A DNA stretch of 21,852 nucleotides. Origin: Smittium mucronatum. Its lineage: Eukaryota > Kickxellomycota > Harpellomycetes > Harpellales > Legeriomycetaceae. Location: positions 1 to 21,852 of the forward strand of contig LSSL01002336.1 of the NCBI GenBank assembly GCA_001953115.1, read 5' to 3'. A model generated the notes under the pieces. That model ran no database searches. It was given only the letters and a program-made list of their open reading frames with translations, and was not told where the DNA came from. The translations under genes and the position numbers were made by a program. This document shows, piece by piece, positions 1 through 10,699 of this stretch (the first letter of the stretch is position 1; each line of letters starts with the position of its first letter).

Positions 1-153
1 TATAATATAATATAATATAATATAATATAATATAATATAATATAATATAATATAATATAATATAATATAATATAATATAATATAATATAATATAATATAA
101 TATAATATAATATAATATAATATAATATAATATAATATAATATAATATAATAT
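1..153. repeat. (TATAA)n pentanucleotide satellite
   Basis: The first 150 bases are 30 perfect tandem copies of TATAA, followed by a partial TAT before ordinary sequence starts. There is no variation among copies. Because it sits at the window edge its true length is unknown. Such tracts commonly end assemblies, so this may be a contig end rather than a biological boundary. On the opposite strand the unit reads TTATA. Confidence 0.98.
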
Positions 154-1813
154 TCATTTTATGATTTCGATGAATTTTTGATAATTTCTTTTCATTTTCG
201 ATTTTTATGCTCTAATACTATCTGTTCTTTTAAATTCTCGTTCAATATTATCTTTCGTAGTCTTTTTTTGAAATACGTGTATGTTTTATAAGCTCTCTTC
301 CATAAAATTACCATTTTTAATTCCATTATTTCTAATTTTTATAGATATAAATTATCATTACCTTTTGTTTTTGATGTTATTTTAATGCTTTATTATGGGA
401 TTATATTGATTTTTTTTACGTTTCAGTGCATTTATGTAGAGTAAATCCATTGTTTTTGAAAGTATGAAGTATTATTTTCGAGCTAATTTACAAAACCTTA
501 TGCCACTATATGATGATATACAGTAATTTTTTAATGATTTTCTGATTTTTAAAGACATTTGTTTTATAAGTTTATTTAATACATTTTTTTGATCTTTTTA
601 AATTTTGAAACATTCTTGGATTTCATGGAATAAAAAAAATACACTGGTTTCTTTTGTATCTTGATCAATTCTCGTATATATATATATATCTATATTAAGT
701 TGGTTTTCGCCTAAAAATAAATTTTCCATTTTTATTTCAACGGCTTCTGTTTTGATTTTTAGCTTCGATATATGGATTTATTGACATTAATTTATGAAAT
801 CTGATGTTATTTTTCTGAAGCTAGCTATATTATCACAGCTTAGAATTTTTTATCTTTGGAATTTAATATTATTAGTTTAAAAGTAGTTTTTTTCCATAAA
901 AAATTAATCAAGTTTTTTGTTTTATTAATTGAAATGTTTATTTTTTATTCTTAAAAATGGGTGAATACTTTCTTTATTTTTATATTTCATCAAGATACTT
1001 AATTATTAGTCTTATTTTTATATCAATTTTCAAAAATACAGTTAATAATTACAATTATAAATTTAAAATTTTGCAACCTTCTTTTTAAATAACAATTAGG
1101 TTCGCGCGAGTTAAATTCAGATTTAAAACAGATAAAAATTCACCCTTTTTACAAAAATCTATTGTTTTGAGCAAAATTAGTAATTATTTTTTGCTTTATT
1201 TTTTTTCGGGAGGGGGGCTTTGTAGTGCATTTTTACTGTTCAATCAAATCCAAAAAGCAAGATAAATGGTCTTTTTTAAAAATCGATGGGATAAAAACAT
1301 ATATTTTGTATAAAATACTTCAAAATCAAAGTATTTATTAGGCCTTTTTTAAAAAATTTTTTTTATTGTTTCATGTATTTATCGAATACAGGCAGACTTC
1401 TTGGTATTATAAACAAAAAATACCGTAAAATATTCTGGAAATTAAAACCAAAAACTAAAAATATTTTTGAAATTATTTAAAAAAATAAAATGTAATTTTT
1501 CATTACATATATAATCTAAAAAAGTTTTATAATATTGATTTGATAGAGTTTATTGAAATAATTTTATACCTATTTTTATTTAAAATAAATTGATTTGGAT
1601 TATTTGAATAGATTCAGCCCTTTTATAAATATGGGTTTCAAAAATTAATTTCATCTTAGGGAGCTCAAGTTTCAGAAAAAAAAATGGCAGAGCTTCAAAG
1701 TCATCTTTCAGTTTAACTATATTATGTATCAATTAGATCATTATAAATTCCTTATTCGTATTTATTGTTATCTTTTCTAATTGGATCAAATAAAAAATAA
1801 AAATAAAAATAAG

Positions 1814-1860
1814 AAAGGGAAAGGGAAAGGGAAAAAGATAAAAAGATAAAAAGATAAAAA
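1814..1860. repeat. Two adjacent short tandem repeats
   Basis: Three copies of AAAGGG (1814-1831) are followed within six bases by three perfect copies of the 8-mer GATAAAAA (1837-1860). They follow a (AAATA)-like run that begins just upstream. These are purine-only on the plus strand, which makes a homopurine tract of about 50 bases. Slippage is the simplest origin. Confidence 0.9.
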
Positions 1861-2633
1861 AATTTCTTTATATAATCCTTGATTTAATATTTAATTAAAT
1901 AAAAAAATCGTAATTTTTATAGGAGCTTTGAAATTGATAAATATCCTTTAAAAATAATTATGATTTTCATTAATAAAATTTTTCTATTGTTTATTTTTGA
2001 GGCTTATTGTTTTAACAGATACTAAATGGCTTTTTATTTAAATTTTTTATGTTTGGCTTTTGGATAATCTATTTTTACATATTAATATTTATAATTTTAT
2101 TTATATCCTTTCTATACAATCCTTATTTAGATTTATAATCGAAATATCTTAAAAACGATTTTCTACATTATAAAAAAACAGAAGCAAATTTTTCAAATTT
2201 TTTTTGTTTTTTTAATTAGATAACTTTTCATAATTTTTTTATATCACGAAATAATTCTATAAAAATCATTTTTTTTAATATGTATATTAAAATTTATATT
2301 CAAACTATAATGAAAATTTTAAAAATAATAATAACTTATTCACGGACTTAGAACTCCAATTTTTTTATATATTTTTAAAAAAATGACTAATCATTGTATT
2401 ATATTAATTATAATATTATCTCTGTTTTATTTGGTCTAAGATAGTGCTGTTATATCATTATTTAGTTTTCATTAAAGATATACGGATAAATTTTTTAAAT
2501 CAACTAATAGCGTTGCATATTTGTATTTTAGACCTTTTTTTTTTTAAACCAAATCTTTTATTATTTATATTTTTTCATTTTATTTTTCATTCTAGAATCT
2601 TTTTTTAAATTTTTTCCAATTTTTTTATTTAAA

Positions 2634-2652
2634 TGCTAGAAATTTTCTAGCA
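2634..2652. repeat. 19-bp near-perfect palindrome
   Basis: The sequence TGCTAGAAATTTTCTAGCA consists of 9-bp complementary arms around a single central base. It has no gene next to it, so there is no reason to call it an operator or terminator. It may be chance in AT-rich DNA or the remnant of a small inverted-repeat element. Confidence 0.75.
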
Positions 2653-3748
2653 GTATATAAATATATGAATATTATTTAGATGTAGAGACCATTTTTTATT
2701 TACATAATAAACGCTCATTTGGTTTATTAAAATAGTCAAGGTAATCAAAGAACTTTTAAAACACAAGAAAAGCTTTTTTAATGTTGGTCAAAAATATTTT
2801 TATTATCAGATAAAAGAAATAAAATTCGTGTTTCCATGTCTTAATTAAATCAAAACATTTTTAAAACGTAGCTTTTAATTTTTATCAGAATACCCAAAAA
2901 AAAATCGATATAATTTTGTAGTTTTTTCCCTGATATATGGTTCCATTTAATTTTTAAGCTCGCTTTTATTTCAATAAAATTAATCAAGATATTTTTTTCA
3001 AAATATAGATAAATATTATTTACGATAAATATTGTTCTTTTGATTTGTCATCTAAATTTTTATTTATAAGTTCCTAGATTTCTCAGAAAATTTTCAGCTC
3101 GCGTTTTTACGATTTAAAAAAGTATTTTTAAAGAATATTATTAAAAATTCAAGTTTGACTTTGATTTTTACTTATTTCCCCCTTATTTTTTGTTGAATAG
3201 AATTAAGATTATTTTAGAGACGATTATTCTTTGATTCTTTTTTATTATAATTATTTTGAGCTCCTTAATTTAAACATATCTTTAACTTATCATTATTGAA
3301 CCAAAAAAAACTCACATTTATTTTGTTAATTTTATTTTTTTTCTTTCGATATTAGCTGAGGATTTTTTATAGCTTAAATTTCTTTGAATAACACACCCAT
3401 GTTTGGAGTTGGTTTTTAAGAATTTTTTAATAGCTCATGTTTGATTGGGGATTTTTTTACACTGTAATTTTTGCAAATTCAGAAAAAAATATGGAATTTT
3501 TAAATATTTTGTCTTAATTAAAATTTATTTCCACACTCTTTAAATTTCTCGCCTTTATAATAACTAATAGTGAACAGAGATAAACATTTTTCTTATATTA
3601 ATTAAAATATCAAAATATCAGAAAGCTGCACCTATCTTAAAATTAAATTAATATTTTATATATTTATATTTATACTTAATTTATACTTTCATTTTATTAA
3701 TCTTATGACCCTAATTTCTTTTTTTAATTAGAATCCCTAGGGTTTTTT

Positions 3749-3766
3749 GGGTGTGGGTGGGTGGGG
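3749..3766 (+). other. G-quadruplex-forming motif
   Basis: Four runs of three or more G (3749-3751, 3755-3757, 3759-3761, 3763-3766) are separated by loops of 3, 1 and 1 bases. This meets the classic G3+N1-7 rule with very short loops, the arrangement that usually gives a stable parallel quadruplex. It is embedded in DNA with very few G, so it stands out strongly. No promoter or gene can be assigned to it. Confidence 0.85.
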
Positions 3767-4517
3767 AGTGAGGTTTTTTTGACCTTATTGAGTAGTTTTT
3801 GTCGATTCAGATTCATTAAAGGATTTTAACGAGATTATTTCATTTTTATCCATCTCCGAAATTTTTAAACATCTCTCCCCATGAATTTTATTTAGTAAAA
3901 ATCGAAATATAGTTGCTTATTCTGCCAACATAACGAATATATAATTTAAGAGCTTTAATTTTACGTTAAACGTAATAAAAGTTATTCATGTAGCCTTTAT
4001 TAAATTCGAAAATTTTACATCGATAAGTTGGAAAAAATAGAAAAAAATGCATAAATTTTGAAAAATTCACTAGATTCATAAAAATGTGTGCAGAATCAAT
4101 TTTTTAACATTATTTTTATCAATAATTTTGAGTAAAATCCGCAAAAAAATATAGAATAAAAGCATTCAAATGTTTTTTTATTAATTTTTAAACTTATCTT
4201 GGTAAATTTAATTCCCGATAATTTTTTATCCAAGAGTTTCTTTATGTTCTTTTAAAAGGCATTTATATCTTTTTTTTAACATTTCAAAAAAAATGGTTAA
4301 GTTTTAGTTCTCAACATTTTCTAAATAAAATATCATACCAACTAAATTTCAAACAATTTAATAGCCCTAATTTACCAGTAAAAATAATATAATAAAAAAT
4401 AGAGCCTCTGTTTATCTATGGATCCCAAAATATAATAGTAAAATATAAATCATTTTTTGGGCCAGCTGTCAAATATATTAAATTTAAAAAATAAATAAAT
4501 AGAATGTTTGTATTTTT

Positions 4518-4766
4518 TTGCCAAATTTTATCGAGATTGGGAGACAAGAATTGATGTTAAAAAATCGATCATGTACATATTTTCTAGAATTCACGGAATT
4601 TTCCAATTTTCATCTATTTTTCCAGTTTTTTTTTTTGACAAAAAACGTTTTAATTAGGTATGAAGCTGCTGGGGCGGCAGAGCGGAGTTATGAGAAAAAA
4701 AAATTGGAAAAATTTCACTTTTTTTATTTTTTTAAATTATTCTTTAGAACATTTTATTATCTTTAA
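4518..4766 (+). other. Short open frame of unknown significance
   Basis: An 82-codon open frame begins here at a non-ATG codon. It is one of the longest open stretches in the left third of the window. Its middle holds a compact GC-rich patch (about 4662-4688) coding for a YEAAGAAERSYEKKK-like stretch, flanked by phenylalanine-rich stretches that are simply translated T runs. I do not recognise the product. The low-complexity ends and the absence of a start codon or neighbouring gene argue against a functional gene. It could be a fragment of an old element. Confidence 0.15.
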
Positions 4767-6676
4767 AATAAATTTAATGTAAGAAAAAAATTTTAGTCAA
4801 ATTTTAAACTTTAATAAAAATTATTATATCTTATTGTGGCACGATAGAATTCTATCATCATTTTATTTTTAAATTAAACTTTAATGGATTATCTTTAATC
4901 CGATAATTATTTTTTCGGATCTACTTATCCTATATATATATATATAGTGTATTCATTCAAATATATATATATTTACTTTTATAGAATCGCTTTTTTTCGT
5001 GCGCATATATATATTTTCATATTGTCGCAGAATGTGTATATTTTTATACTTTAAACTTTTATCTATGATAAATTTAATTTATGGCAATTTTTTTCCAATT
5101 TAAACTTAAAATTATTTCCAATAGAATTTTCTTAAAAAAATATTATTCATAAGCTCTACAGAAATTATTTTTTAAACTCTAATAAAATGAAACGCCTTTA
5201 GTTTAATTTTTTAGTTTTATCCTGGGTAAATTACATATATTATTTTTTATTTAATGAAACTAAAATATATCTTTTCATTTTTTTGTGTGTTATGAAAGAT
5301 TCATTAATTAAATAAAGTGTTATTATACATATTTTTTCTCTATAAATACTGTTTCTCACTTTTTTATTGTTTAAATTTTCTAAACTAAAAATCTTGACAT
5401 TATGCCTTTCGGCAGGTAAGAATTATTATTAGAGAATCTGATATTTTTATTTCGCCCTGATATTTATTTTAAAACGACGGGTATCATTTGATATACTTTT
5501 TTTTATTACTTCTATTACTAGTTTTTTTATTTAAAACACTTCAATTAGTATTCCATATTTATAACATTTTAAAAAATTCTGTTATAATGTTTAAGCTACA
5601 AACTGAGTAGAATGTTATTCTGTATAAGTCTCTTTTAATTTAATATTAGATGAAAATTAAGAGACTTTAAATTATTTCTAAACTTTTAATCGTAATAAAA
5701 TTTAATATTAACTATAAGTGCTTCGATTTGATTATATTTTAAAAAATCAAATAAATACTATGTTTTGCATATCTTAAATCAATTTTATTTATTACAAATT
5801 TTTTTGATTGGATAAATCAATTTTTTAAAATATAGTCTTGATAAGCTTGAATTTATTTTTTTCCATGTCATAAATATTCAATAACACTTTTTTAAAGATT
5901 TAATAGATGCAAGACATTAAAAAAGATTTATTTTATCTGTTTATTTTGATTTTTTTTTTTGGTAGCATTTTTTAGGGTTAAATCAATTGTTGCTTTCTGA
6001 TCTTTTATTAATTTAATACTATTCTAGAATTTAATGTTATTAAAACATTTTTTTTTTTTTGGCAATTAGCCGATCATTAATTCTTTAAATTTCAAATTTA
6101 AACATTATTATACCATTTGTCCAATTTCACACTTTTATATCGTGATAAAACTTAAATTTATACTCAAAATAGGTTTTGTTAAATTTATTTCCTAAATATT
6201 AACTACTTTTCACTTGAAATATCTTCATTTAACTCTCTAATTATTAAAAAAAAAATTAATTCATTTTTTTGCAGTATTATAAAAATTTCAATTTTTTTAT
6301 TTGGTGCGATGAAATAAATTAACCATGATTTGTGAATTTGCAAACATAGTTTTTATTTTTTTCTCCGAATTACATTTTCTTGTAATTCCATATATTAATC
6401 TAATCTGGTATTTATTCTTTCCTGTTTTTATATCATTTAATTCTTAAATCTAATTTTAAGTCATTATAATCTATATATTTTTAAAAAAATTATCTATACA
6501 CAGACTATCTTAGAAATCATTACCTGAATTTTTTATATTTAAAATTTTAATCTGAAGTTCCTGTAAATACAATATATTCGAATCGCGGTAATATTTGAGT
6601 TTATCACAAAATATTTTTAGAAATTTTAATTAAATTTTATTTTTATTCAATTTTTTACACATCTATAATATGCTTA
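4767..6676. other. AT-rich region with no recognisable gene
   Basis: About 1.9 kb without supportable coding sequence or RNA gene. It contains a perfect 14-bp palindrome GATAGAATTCTATC (4843-4856), dinucleotide (TA)n tracts near 4931-4945 and 4961-4972, and otherwise only T and A runs. It ends at the TA dinucleotide that borders the Tc1-type transposon. Confidence 0.6.
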
Positions 6677-6890
6677 CGGGGTTTTCATTTTTAGGGACGC
6701 GATTTTTCATTTTTAGAGACATATTAATTCATTAATGGGGGACTTATTTTTCAATTTTGGGGGAATAGTATTACATAATTGGATATATTTATTTATATTG
6801 TTGAAGACACGATATTTCGCTTTTGGAGAATTCTAATTAAATTTTTCACATTAAATTACATTAGAAATTCAAAGAAAATTCTCTTAAAAA
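6677..6890 (+). repeat. Left 214-bp terminal inverted repeat with 22-bp units
   Basis: Matches the reverse complement of 8593-8806 with about three mismatches, two of them in the first five bases. Positions 6682-6835 divide into seven degenerate 22-bp units in exact register (starts 6682, 6704, 6726, 6748, 6770, 6792, 6814). The best unit begins TTTTCATTTTTAGGGAC. Most units keep a C or A near position 5-6, a T-rich middle, and a G/A-rich block ending near position 17. The sixth unit again ends GACACGAT like the first (GACGCGAT). Units so spaced fall about two helical turns apart and are likely repeated transposase-binding sites; that role is inferred. Confidence 0.93.
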
Positions 6891-6974
6891 TCATTTTTGG
6901 GAAAATATATTTAAATCGAAGTGACAAAGCTTGTAACTATGAATATGTTTGAAATAAAGTATACGTGATATGAG

Positions 6975-7072
6975 AAAAAATTAATTTCAAAATATAGTTT
7001 GATTGTCAAAAGTAAAAAAAATTAATTTCGAAATGTAGTTTGATTATCAAAAGTAAAAAAAATAATTTTATG
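6975..7072. repeat. About 41-bp direct repeat inside the transposon
   Basis: Two close copies and a partial third of a unit containing ATTAATTTC-AAAT-TAGTTTGATT-TCAAAAGTA lie just inside the left inverted repeat (about 6975-7014, 7015-7054, then a degenerate start). The first two differ at only a few bases. This part of the element is non-coding on the transposase strand, downstream of the gene. No counterpart was noticed inside the right repeat. Confidence 0.75.
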
Positions 7073-7214
7073 ATATAGTTATAAATTATGATATTAAATT
7101 ATCAAAATGTTTTTTTATAATTAAATTTTAGGGGTTATACAAATCAAAAAGATTTATTTCTTTAAAAGGTGAGAAAAAAAATTAATACCAGATACTAAGA
7201 TAAGCTATAATTTA

Positions 7215-8250
7215 TCAAATAAGCGGATTTCTTGCGAGTCCTACGTCTATCCAAGTTTGCATATGTCTTAAATAATTTGGTATATATTCTTAAAATGGCT
7301 CGATAATTGTGGTTAAATTTTTTTGTATAGATTCAAAATCTATAGTTTTAGAAAAAAATTATTTTTATCTTGTCCTAATTGCTAAAAAAACCTCTTCTAT
7401 TGGGTTAAGCTGAGGTGAATATTCTGTAAGATATTTATAAATATTTTCTGATAAAGTTATTAAGGTTTTTGCTGATTTTGATTTATGGAAACTGGCGTTA
7501 TCTATAACAATAATATTACTTTTTTAAATTGAAGGAATCCATTTTTTCGCAAAAAAGAATTAAAAGATTTAATATTAAACGGTATTTCACTTATTTGATA
7601 AAATAATCTACCGGATATAGATATTACGACCAATGCAGAAACTTTTTTCACTTCATTTCCAGGAAAAATAACAGTAGCCTCGGTATTAACAGTAGCATGT
7701 ACTTAAGATCTATTAATATTTAAATTGGATCCTGTTTCGTCAAGAAAAACGAGCATATCTTCAGATAAATTTTTAATTTCTATGCAATATTATGTTTTAT
7801 ATTTAATATTCTATCACTTTTTCTTTCAAAATATTCATAACTAGCCCCTTTCGAGAAAATCCCATAGCAAGTATAATTCTGTAAATTGTGGGCTTAGAAA
7901 TGAATATTTTTTTTCAAAAAATAAATGATCTCTCACAACTTCAAAGAAGTTTTTTATGTCAAAATAATATAAAAAAAATTTTATTTTTGAGTTATCCTTT
8001 CTATATGCTTTTTTTTTTTTTTAGAAAATGACACAAAGTCATCTATATTTATTTCCTCGTTTATATATTTTTTAGCTAATATATGAAATGTGGACATTGA
8101 AACATTCATTTCGATAGATATTTATGTATTCGTTTTTCCGTCCTCAATTTTACTCAAAAAAACAGGTAAATTTTTTCTTTTATTTAATGTTATTTTTTTA
8201 TTATTCTGAAACCTTTCCGAATAATTATTGCAAAGTCCTACTATCTGCGT
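7215..8250 (-). pseudogene. Tc1/IS630-type DD34E transposase, broken
   Basis: Encodes the cut-and-paste transposase of the surrounding element. Read on the minus strand, the N-terminal part (8250 to about 8030) has a helix-turn-helix-like stretch with EMNVSMSTFHILAKKYINEE. The catalytic core then shows FLDETGSNLNINRS (first Asp codon at 7739-7741), VIDNASFHKSKSA (second Asp at 7500-7502) and YLTEYSPQLNPIEEVF (Glu at 7395-7397). The last two acidic residues are 34 residues apart, giving DD34E. FLDETG, DNAxxHK and SPxLNPIE are hallmark blocks of this superfamily. The gene is dead as written: in-frame stops lie within the helix-turn-helix and after NINRS (7703-7705), several more follow the Glu, and the frame changes at least at a 14-base T run near 8011-8022 and between the two Asp. 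An original length of about 345 codons is typical for the family. Confidence 0.92.
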
Positions 8251-8592
8251 TTATCTATGATTAACTACGATACTAAAGACAGTATATAGCTCATAATCTT
8301 AATCTGAGTATTTCATAGAAGAATTTTATAAAAATATCTCTGAAAACTTTATTGATTTTTTAAAATTAAATTTCACAAAAGTCAAAAAAGCCATTGCATA
8401 TATATTACTTTTATTTTTTTATAATAACTATTATTTTAATTTTCCCATCTCATTTTTAATTTAATACAACTATCATAATTGAATATTTTTTTTCGCATAT
8501 AACGTATAATTTATTTCATGTAAGTAAATTATTACAAGCTTTTTCACTTTGATTTAAATCTTTTTTTTCATAAATATTTTTTTTTCAAAACT

Positions 8593-8806
8593 TTTTTAAG
8601 AGAATTTTCTTTGAATTTCTAATGTAATTTAATGTGAAAAATTTAATTAGAATTCTCCAAAAGCGAAATATCGTGTCTTCAACAATATAAATAAATATAT
8701 CCAATTATGTAATACTATTCCCCCAAAATTGAAAAATAAGTCCCCCATTAATGAAATAATATGTCTCTAAAAATGAAAAATCGCGTCCCTAAAAATGAAA
8801 AACCTG
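8593..8806 (-). repeat. Right 214-bp terminal inverted repeat with 22-bp units
   Basis: Reverse complement of the left repeat, differing at the second and fifth terminal bases and at one base about 50 in. The same seven-unit 22-bp register is present (8648-8801 on the plus strand). The outer end lies directly against TA at 8807-8808. Confidence 0.93.
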
Positions 8807-8808
8807 TA

Positions 8809-10560
8809 TTTAAATTATTTATATATCCCAGCATATAAGCATTTAACGGTTTTAATATTTATTTGTTTGCATTTTTCATGATTTTCACCCATGGTGCCCG
8901 AATATCAAGATTTTTTATTTCTTTATCACAAAATTTTTACATATTTATATTTATAAATGTCTATATTTTATCTTCATAATGGCATAGTTTCTTATTGCAA
9001 TTAACTTTTTTTGTACTTGATATTAACAATGTTAAAATAATGGTTTTAAAAAGGAAGATAAATAGGATATATTTTTTCACAGTTTGTGCTGAGAATTATC
9101 TATTAAAAATATCAATAGTTTTTCAGATTCACCTAAATTTTTTCATAGTTATTAAAGTATAGTCAAATTATAATTATGTTTTGATTGTAATTTCTTCAAG
9201 TTATTTTGTAAATAAAAATATAGTATCGATGAATAATATTAATCATGCATAATTATGTGGCATGTGAACTTAAATTAACTTCTCATAAGTTATTTTCTAA
9301 TTTAGCTTATTTTTTAATTTTTTAAATATCAATTTATCGGATAATATATCTGTAGTGTTTAAAATCAATTATTTATTATATATTACATATATATTTATTT
9401 TTAATAGAAAATATTTCGATTTAATACTCTTCCATACATATATTTTTTGATTTTTTTGATTTTTTAATGAGCTTATATTTTACATAAAATGTGTTATTTT
9501 GGTGTTTGACAATAGATACATAAAAATAATTTGTTGTTAAATATGCAAAATTTTAGCCCTTTAAACCTCTTATTTCTTAAAAAATCTTGACTTTAGTTAT
9601 TTGTCAGTTATCTCTGATAAAACAATAATTTTTCTTTAAAACAAACAAAGTTAAATCTTATTGATTTTTTTTTCTTAATTTTGTATTTATCTTTAATAAA
9701 TATACTGCGCTAAATTACCTGCTTGACTTAGTTATAAGTACAGTTTTGGATTCAAATGAGTATTGGGGTTTTAATTTTTTTAGTAGGTATATTTTAGCCT
9801 AATTTTTTTTATCTGGATACACCTCAATTTTCAGTTTCATGTACTCAAATAGATTCTTCAGACTCATTTATAGGATTTTTAGAATAAGGAAATTTTATGT
9901 GGTCACTGTCGAGTTACTTTCAAAGAGTTAGGTGATTGATAACAATTAAAATATAAATTTACGACTTAATATACTGGTTTTCAGTGCTATAAATGTTTGA
10001 TTTAATAAATTTATTTTTATGGAAAATTTATAATATAATCAATTATATATTATAATATCTAATTTGATTTTTTTACAAGATTTTTTTTTCAGATTTTAGA
10101 AATAGTTTAGTGCCGATGATTTGAAAAATAAGAATAAAAATATTTTTTTAGGCAATTTAATCCTGGGATTTCATTGTTTAATTTGATCCAAAAAAAATTA
10201 AAGGAGGGATGGAGGAAATGAGAGAAATAAATCCTTTCGCTAATGTAATTCTGAAACTTTACTGGCTGGTTTGATTTAAAATTTTACAGAAGAGATAAAG
10301 GAGACCTTACAATGATTTGATTGAAATAGATAACTACCAACTATAATATTTTGGTTTTATGAAAATATTATTGAGTATCTGTATGATTAATAGCTTTTTT
10401 ACCTTAGAAAAAATTTAATATTTAAGATGTGATAATTCTTCGAGGTATGATACTCACAAAAGATCGCAAAAAAATATAAAAAAATCGTAGAATAAAATAA
10501 ATGACTAAATTGAAATTTTGTTGGAAAAATACCGTCAGAGTAGTAATATAATTAAAGGGG
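8809..10560. other. AT-rich region with no recognisable gene
   Basis: About 1.75 kb with only short open frames, no transposase motif I can name and no RNA gene. The stretch 9720-10320 is slightly less AT-rich and lacks the longest T runs, which would fit old coding sequence, but no frame gave a recognisable product on either strand. Confidence 0.55.
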
Positions 10561-10688
10561 ATTGACATTAACCCTTTTACAGAATCTGTAAAATTCCGCA
10601 AAATCTGGGATATATTATCAGATTTAATTTTCACCAATTATTTCGACCGCAAATTCCAATGAAATTCTGCAAGATATTCGTCTAATAA
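10422..10688 (-). pseudogene. Possible C-terminal remnant of an ISXO2/Merlin-like transposase
   Basis: On the minus strand a single frame interrupted by one stop (TAA at 10638-10640) reads LLDEYLAEFHWNLRSK (10688 to 10641) and then continues open for 71 codons to 10422, with SDNISQILRNFTDSVKG. A block of the form LDEYLAEFxWR near the C-terminus, followed by a short helix with an F-x-x-IL-like pattern, is typical of ISXO2-like/Merlin transposases, which are common in microsporidia. The upstream part of such a gene (the catalytic region) was not found between 10700 and 11000. The tail after about residue 40 is hydrophobic and probably translated non-coding DNA. This is a weak call resting on one short motif. 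Confidence 0.3.
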
Positions 10689-10699
10689 TGATTGATTGT

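Larger units (their letters stand above)
154..4517. other. AT-rich region with no recognisable gene
   Basis: About 4.4 kb of very AT-rich DNA with long runs of T and A. I found no open frame of useful length, no transposase motif, no tRNA and no rRNA on either strand. Sampled lines near the left end are strongly T-rich on the plus strand. Local exceptions to the monotony are a G run near 1208-1217, short tandem repeats at 1814-1860, a small palindrome at 2634-2652 and the G-quadruplex motif at 3749-3766. Highly decayed elements could lie here unseen. Confidence 0.6.
6677..8806 (-). mobile_element. Tc1/mariner-superfamily DNA transposon, decayed gene
   Basis: A 2,130-bp element bounded by 214-bp terminal inverted repeats (6677-6890 and 8593-8806). 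TA dinucleotides sit immediately outside both ends (6675-6676 and 8807-8808), matching the TA target-site duplication of the Tc1/mariner/IS630 superfamily. Between the repeats the minus strand carries a transposase gene with a DD34E catalytic triad, now broken by stops and frameshifts. The outermost bases are CGGGGTTTTC on the left and CAGGTTTTTC on the right read inward. The near-identity of the inverted repeats suggests fairly recent movement, perhaps with transposase supplied by another copy. Assembly error in homopolymers could explain part of the gene damage. Confidence 0.93.

Noticed and set aside
1..153. Array of TATA-box or promoter elements.
   Set aside because: Perfect 5-bp periodicity without any adjacent gene is a simple satellite.
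7703..8130. In-frame TAA codons at otherwise conserved transposase positions, as if UAA were a sense codon.
   Set aside because: The same gene also has frame changes, and UAA appears at non-corresponding residues; simple decay explains it and no intact gene supports a variant code.
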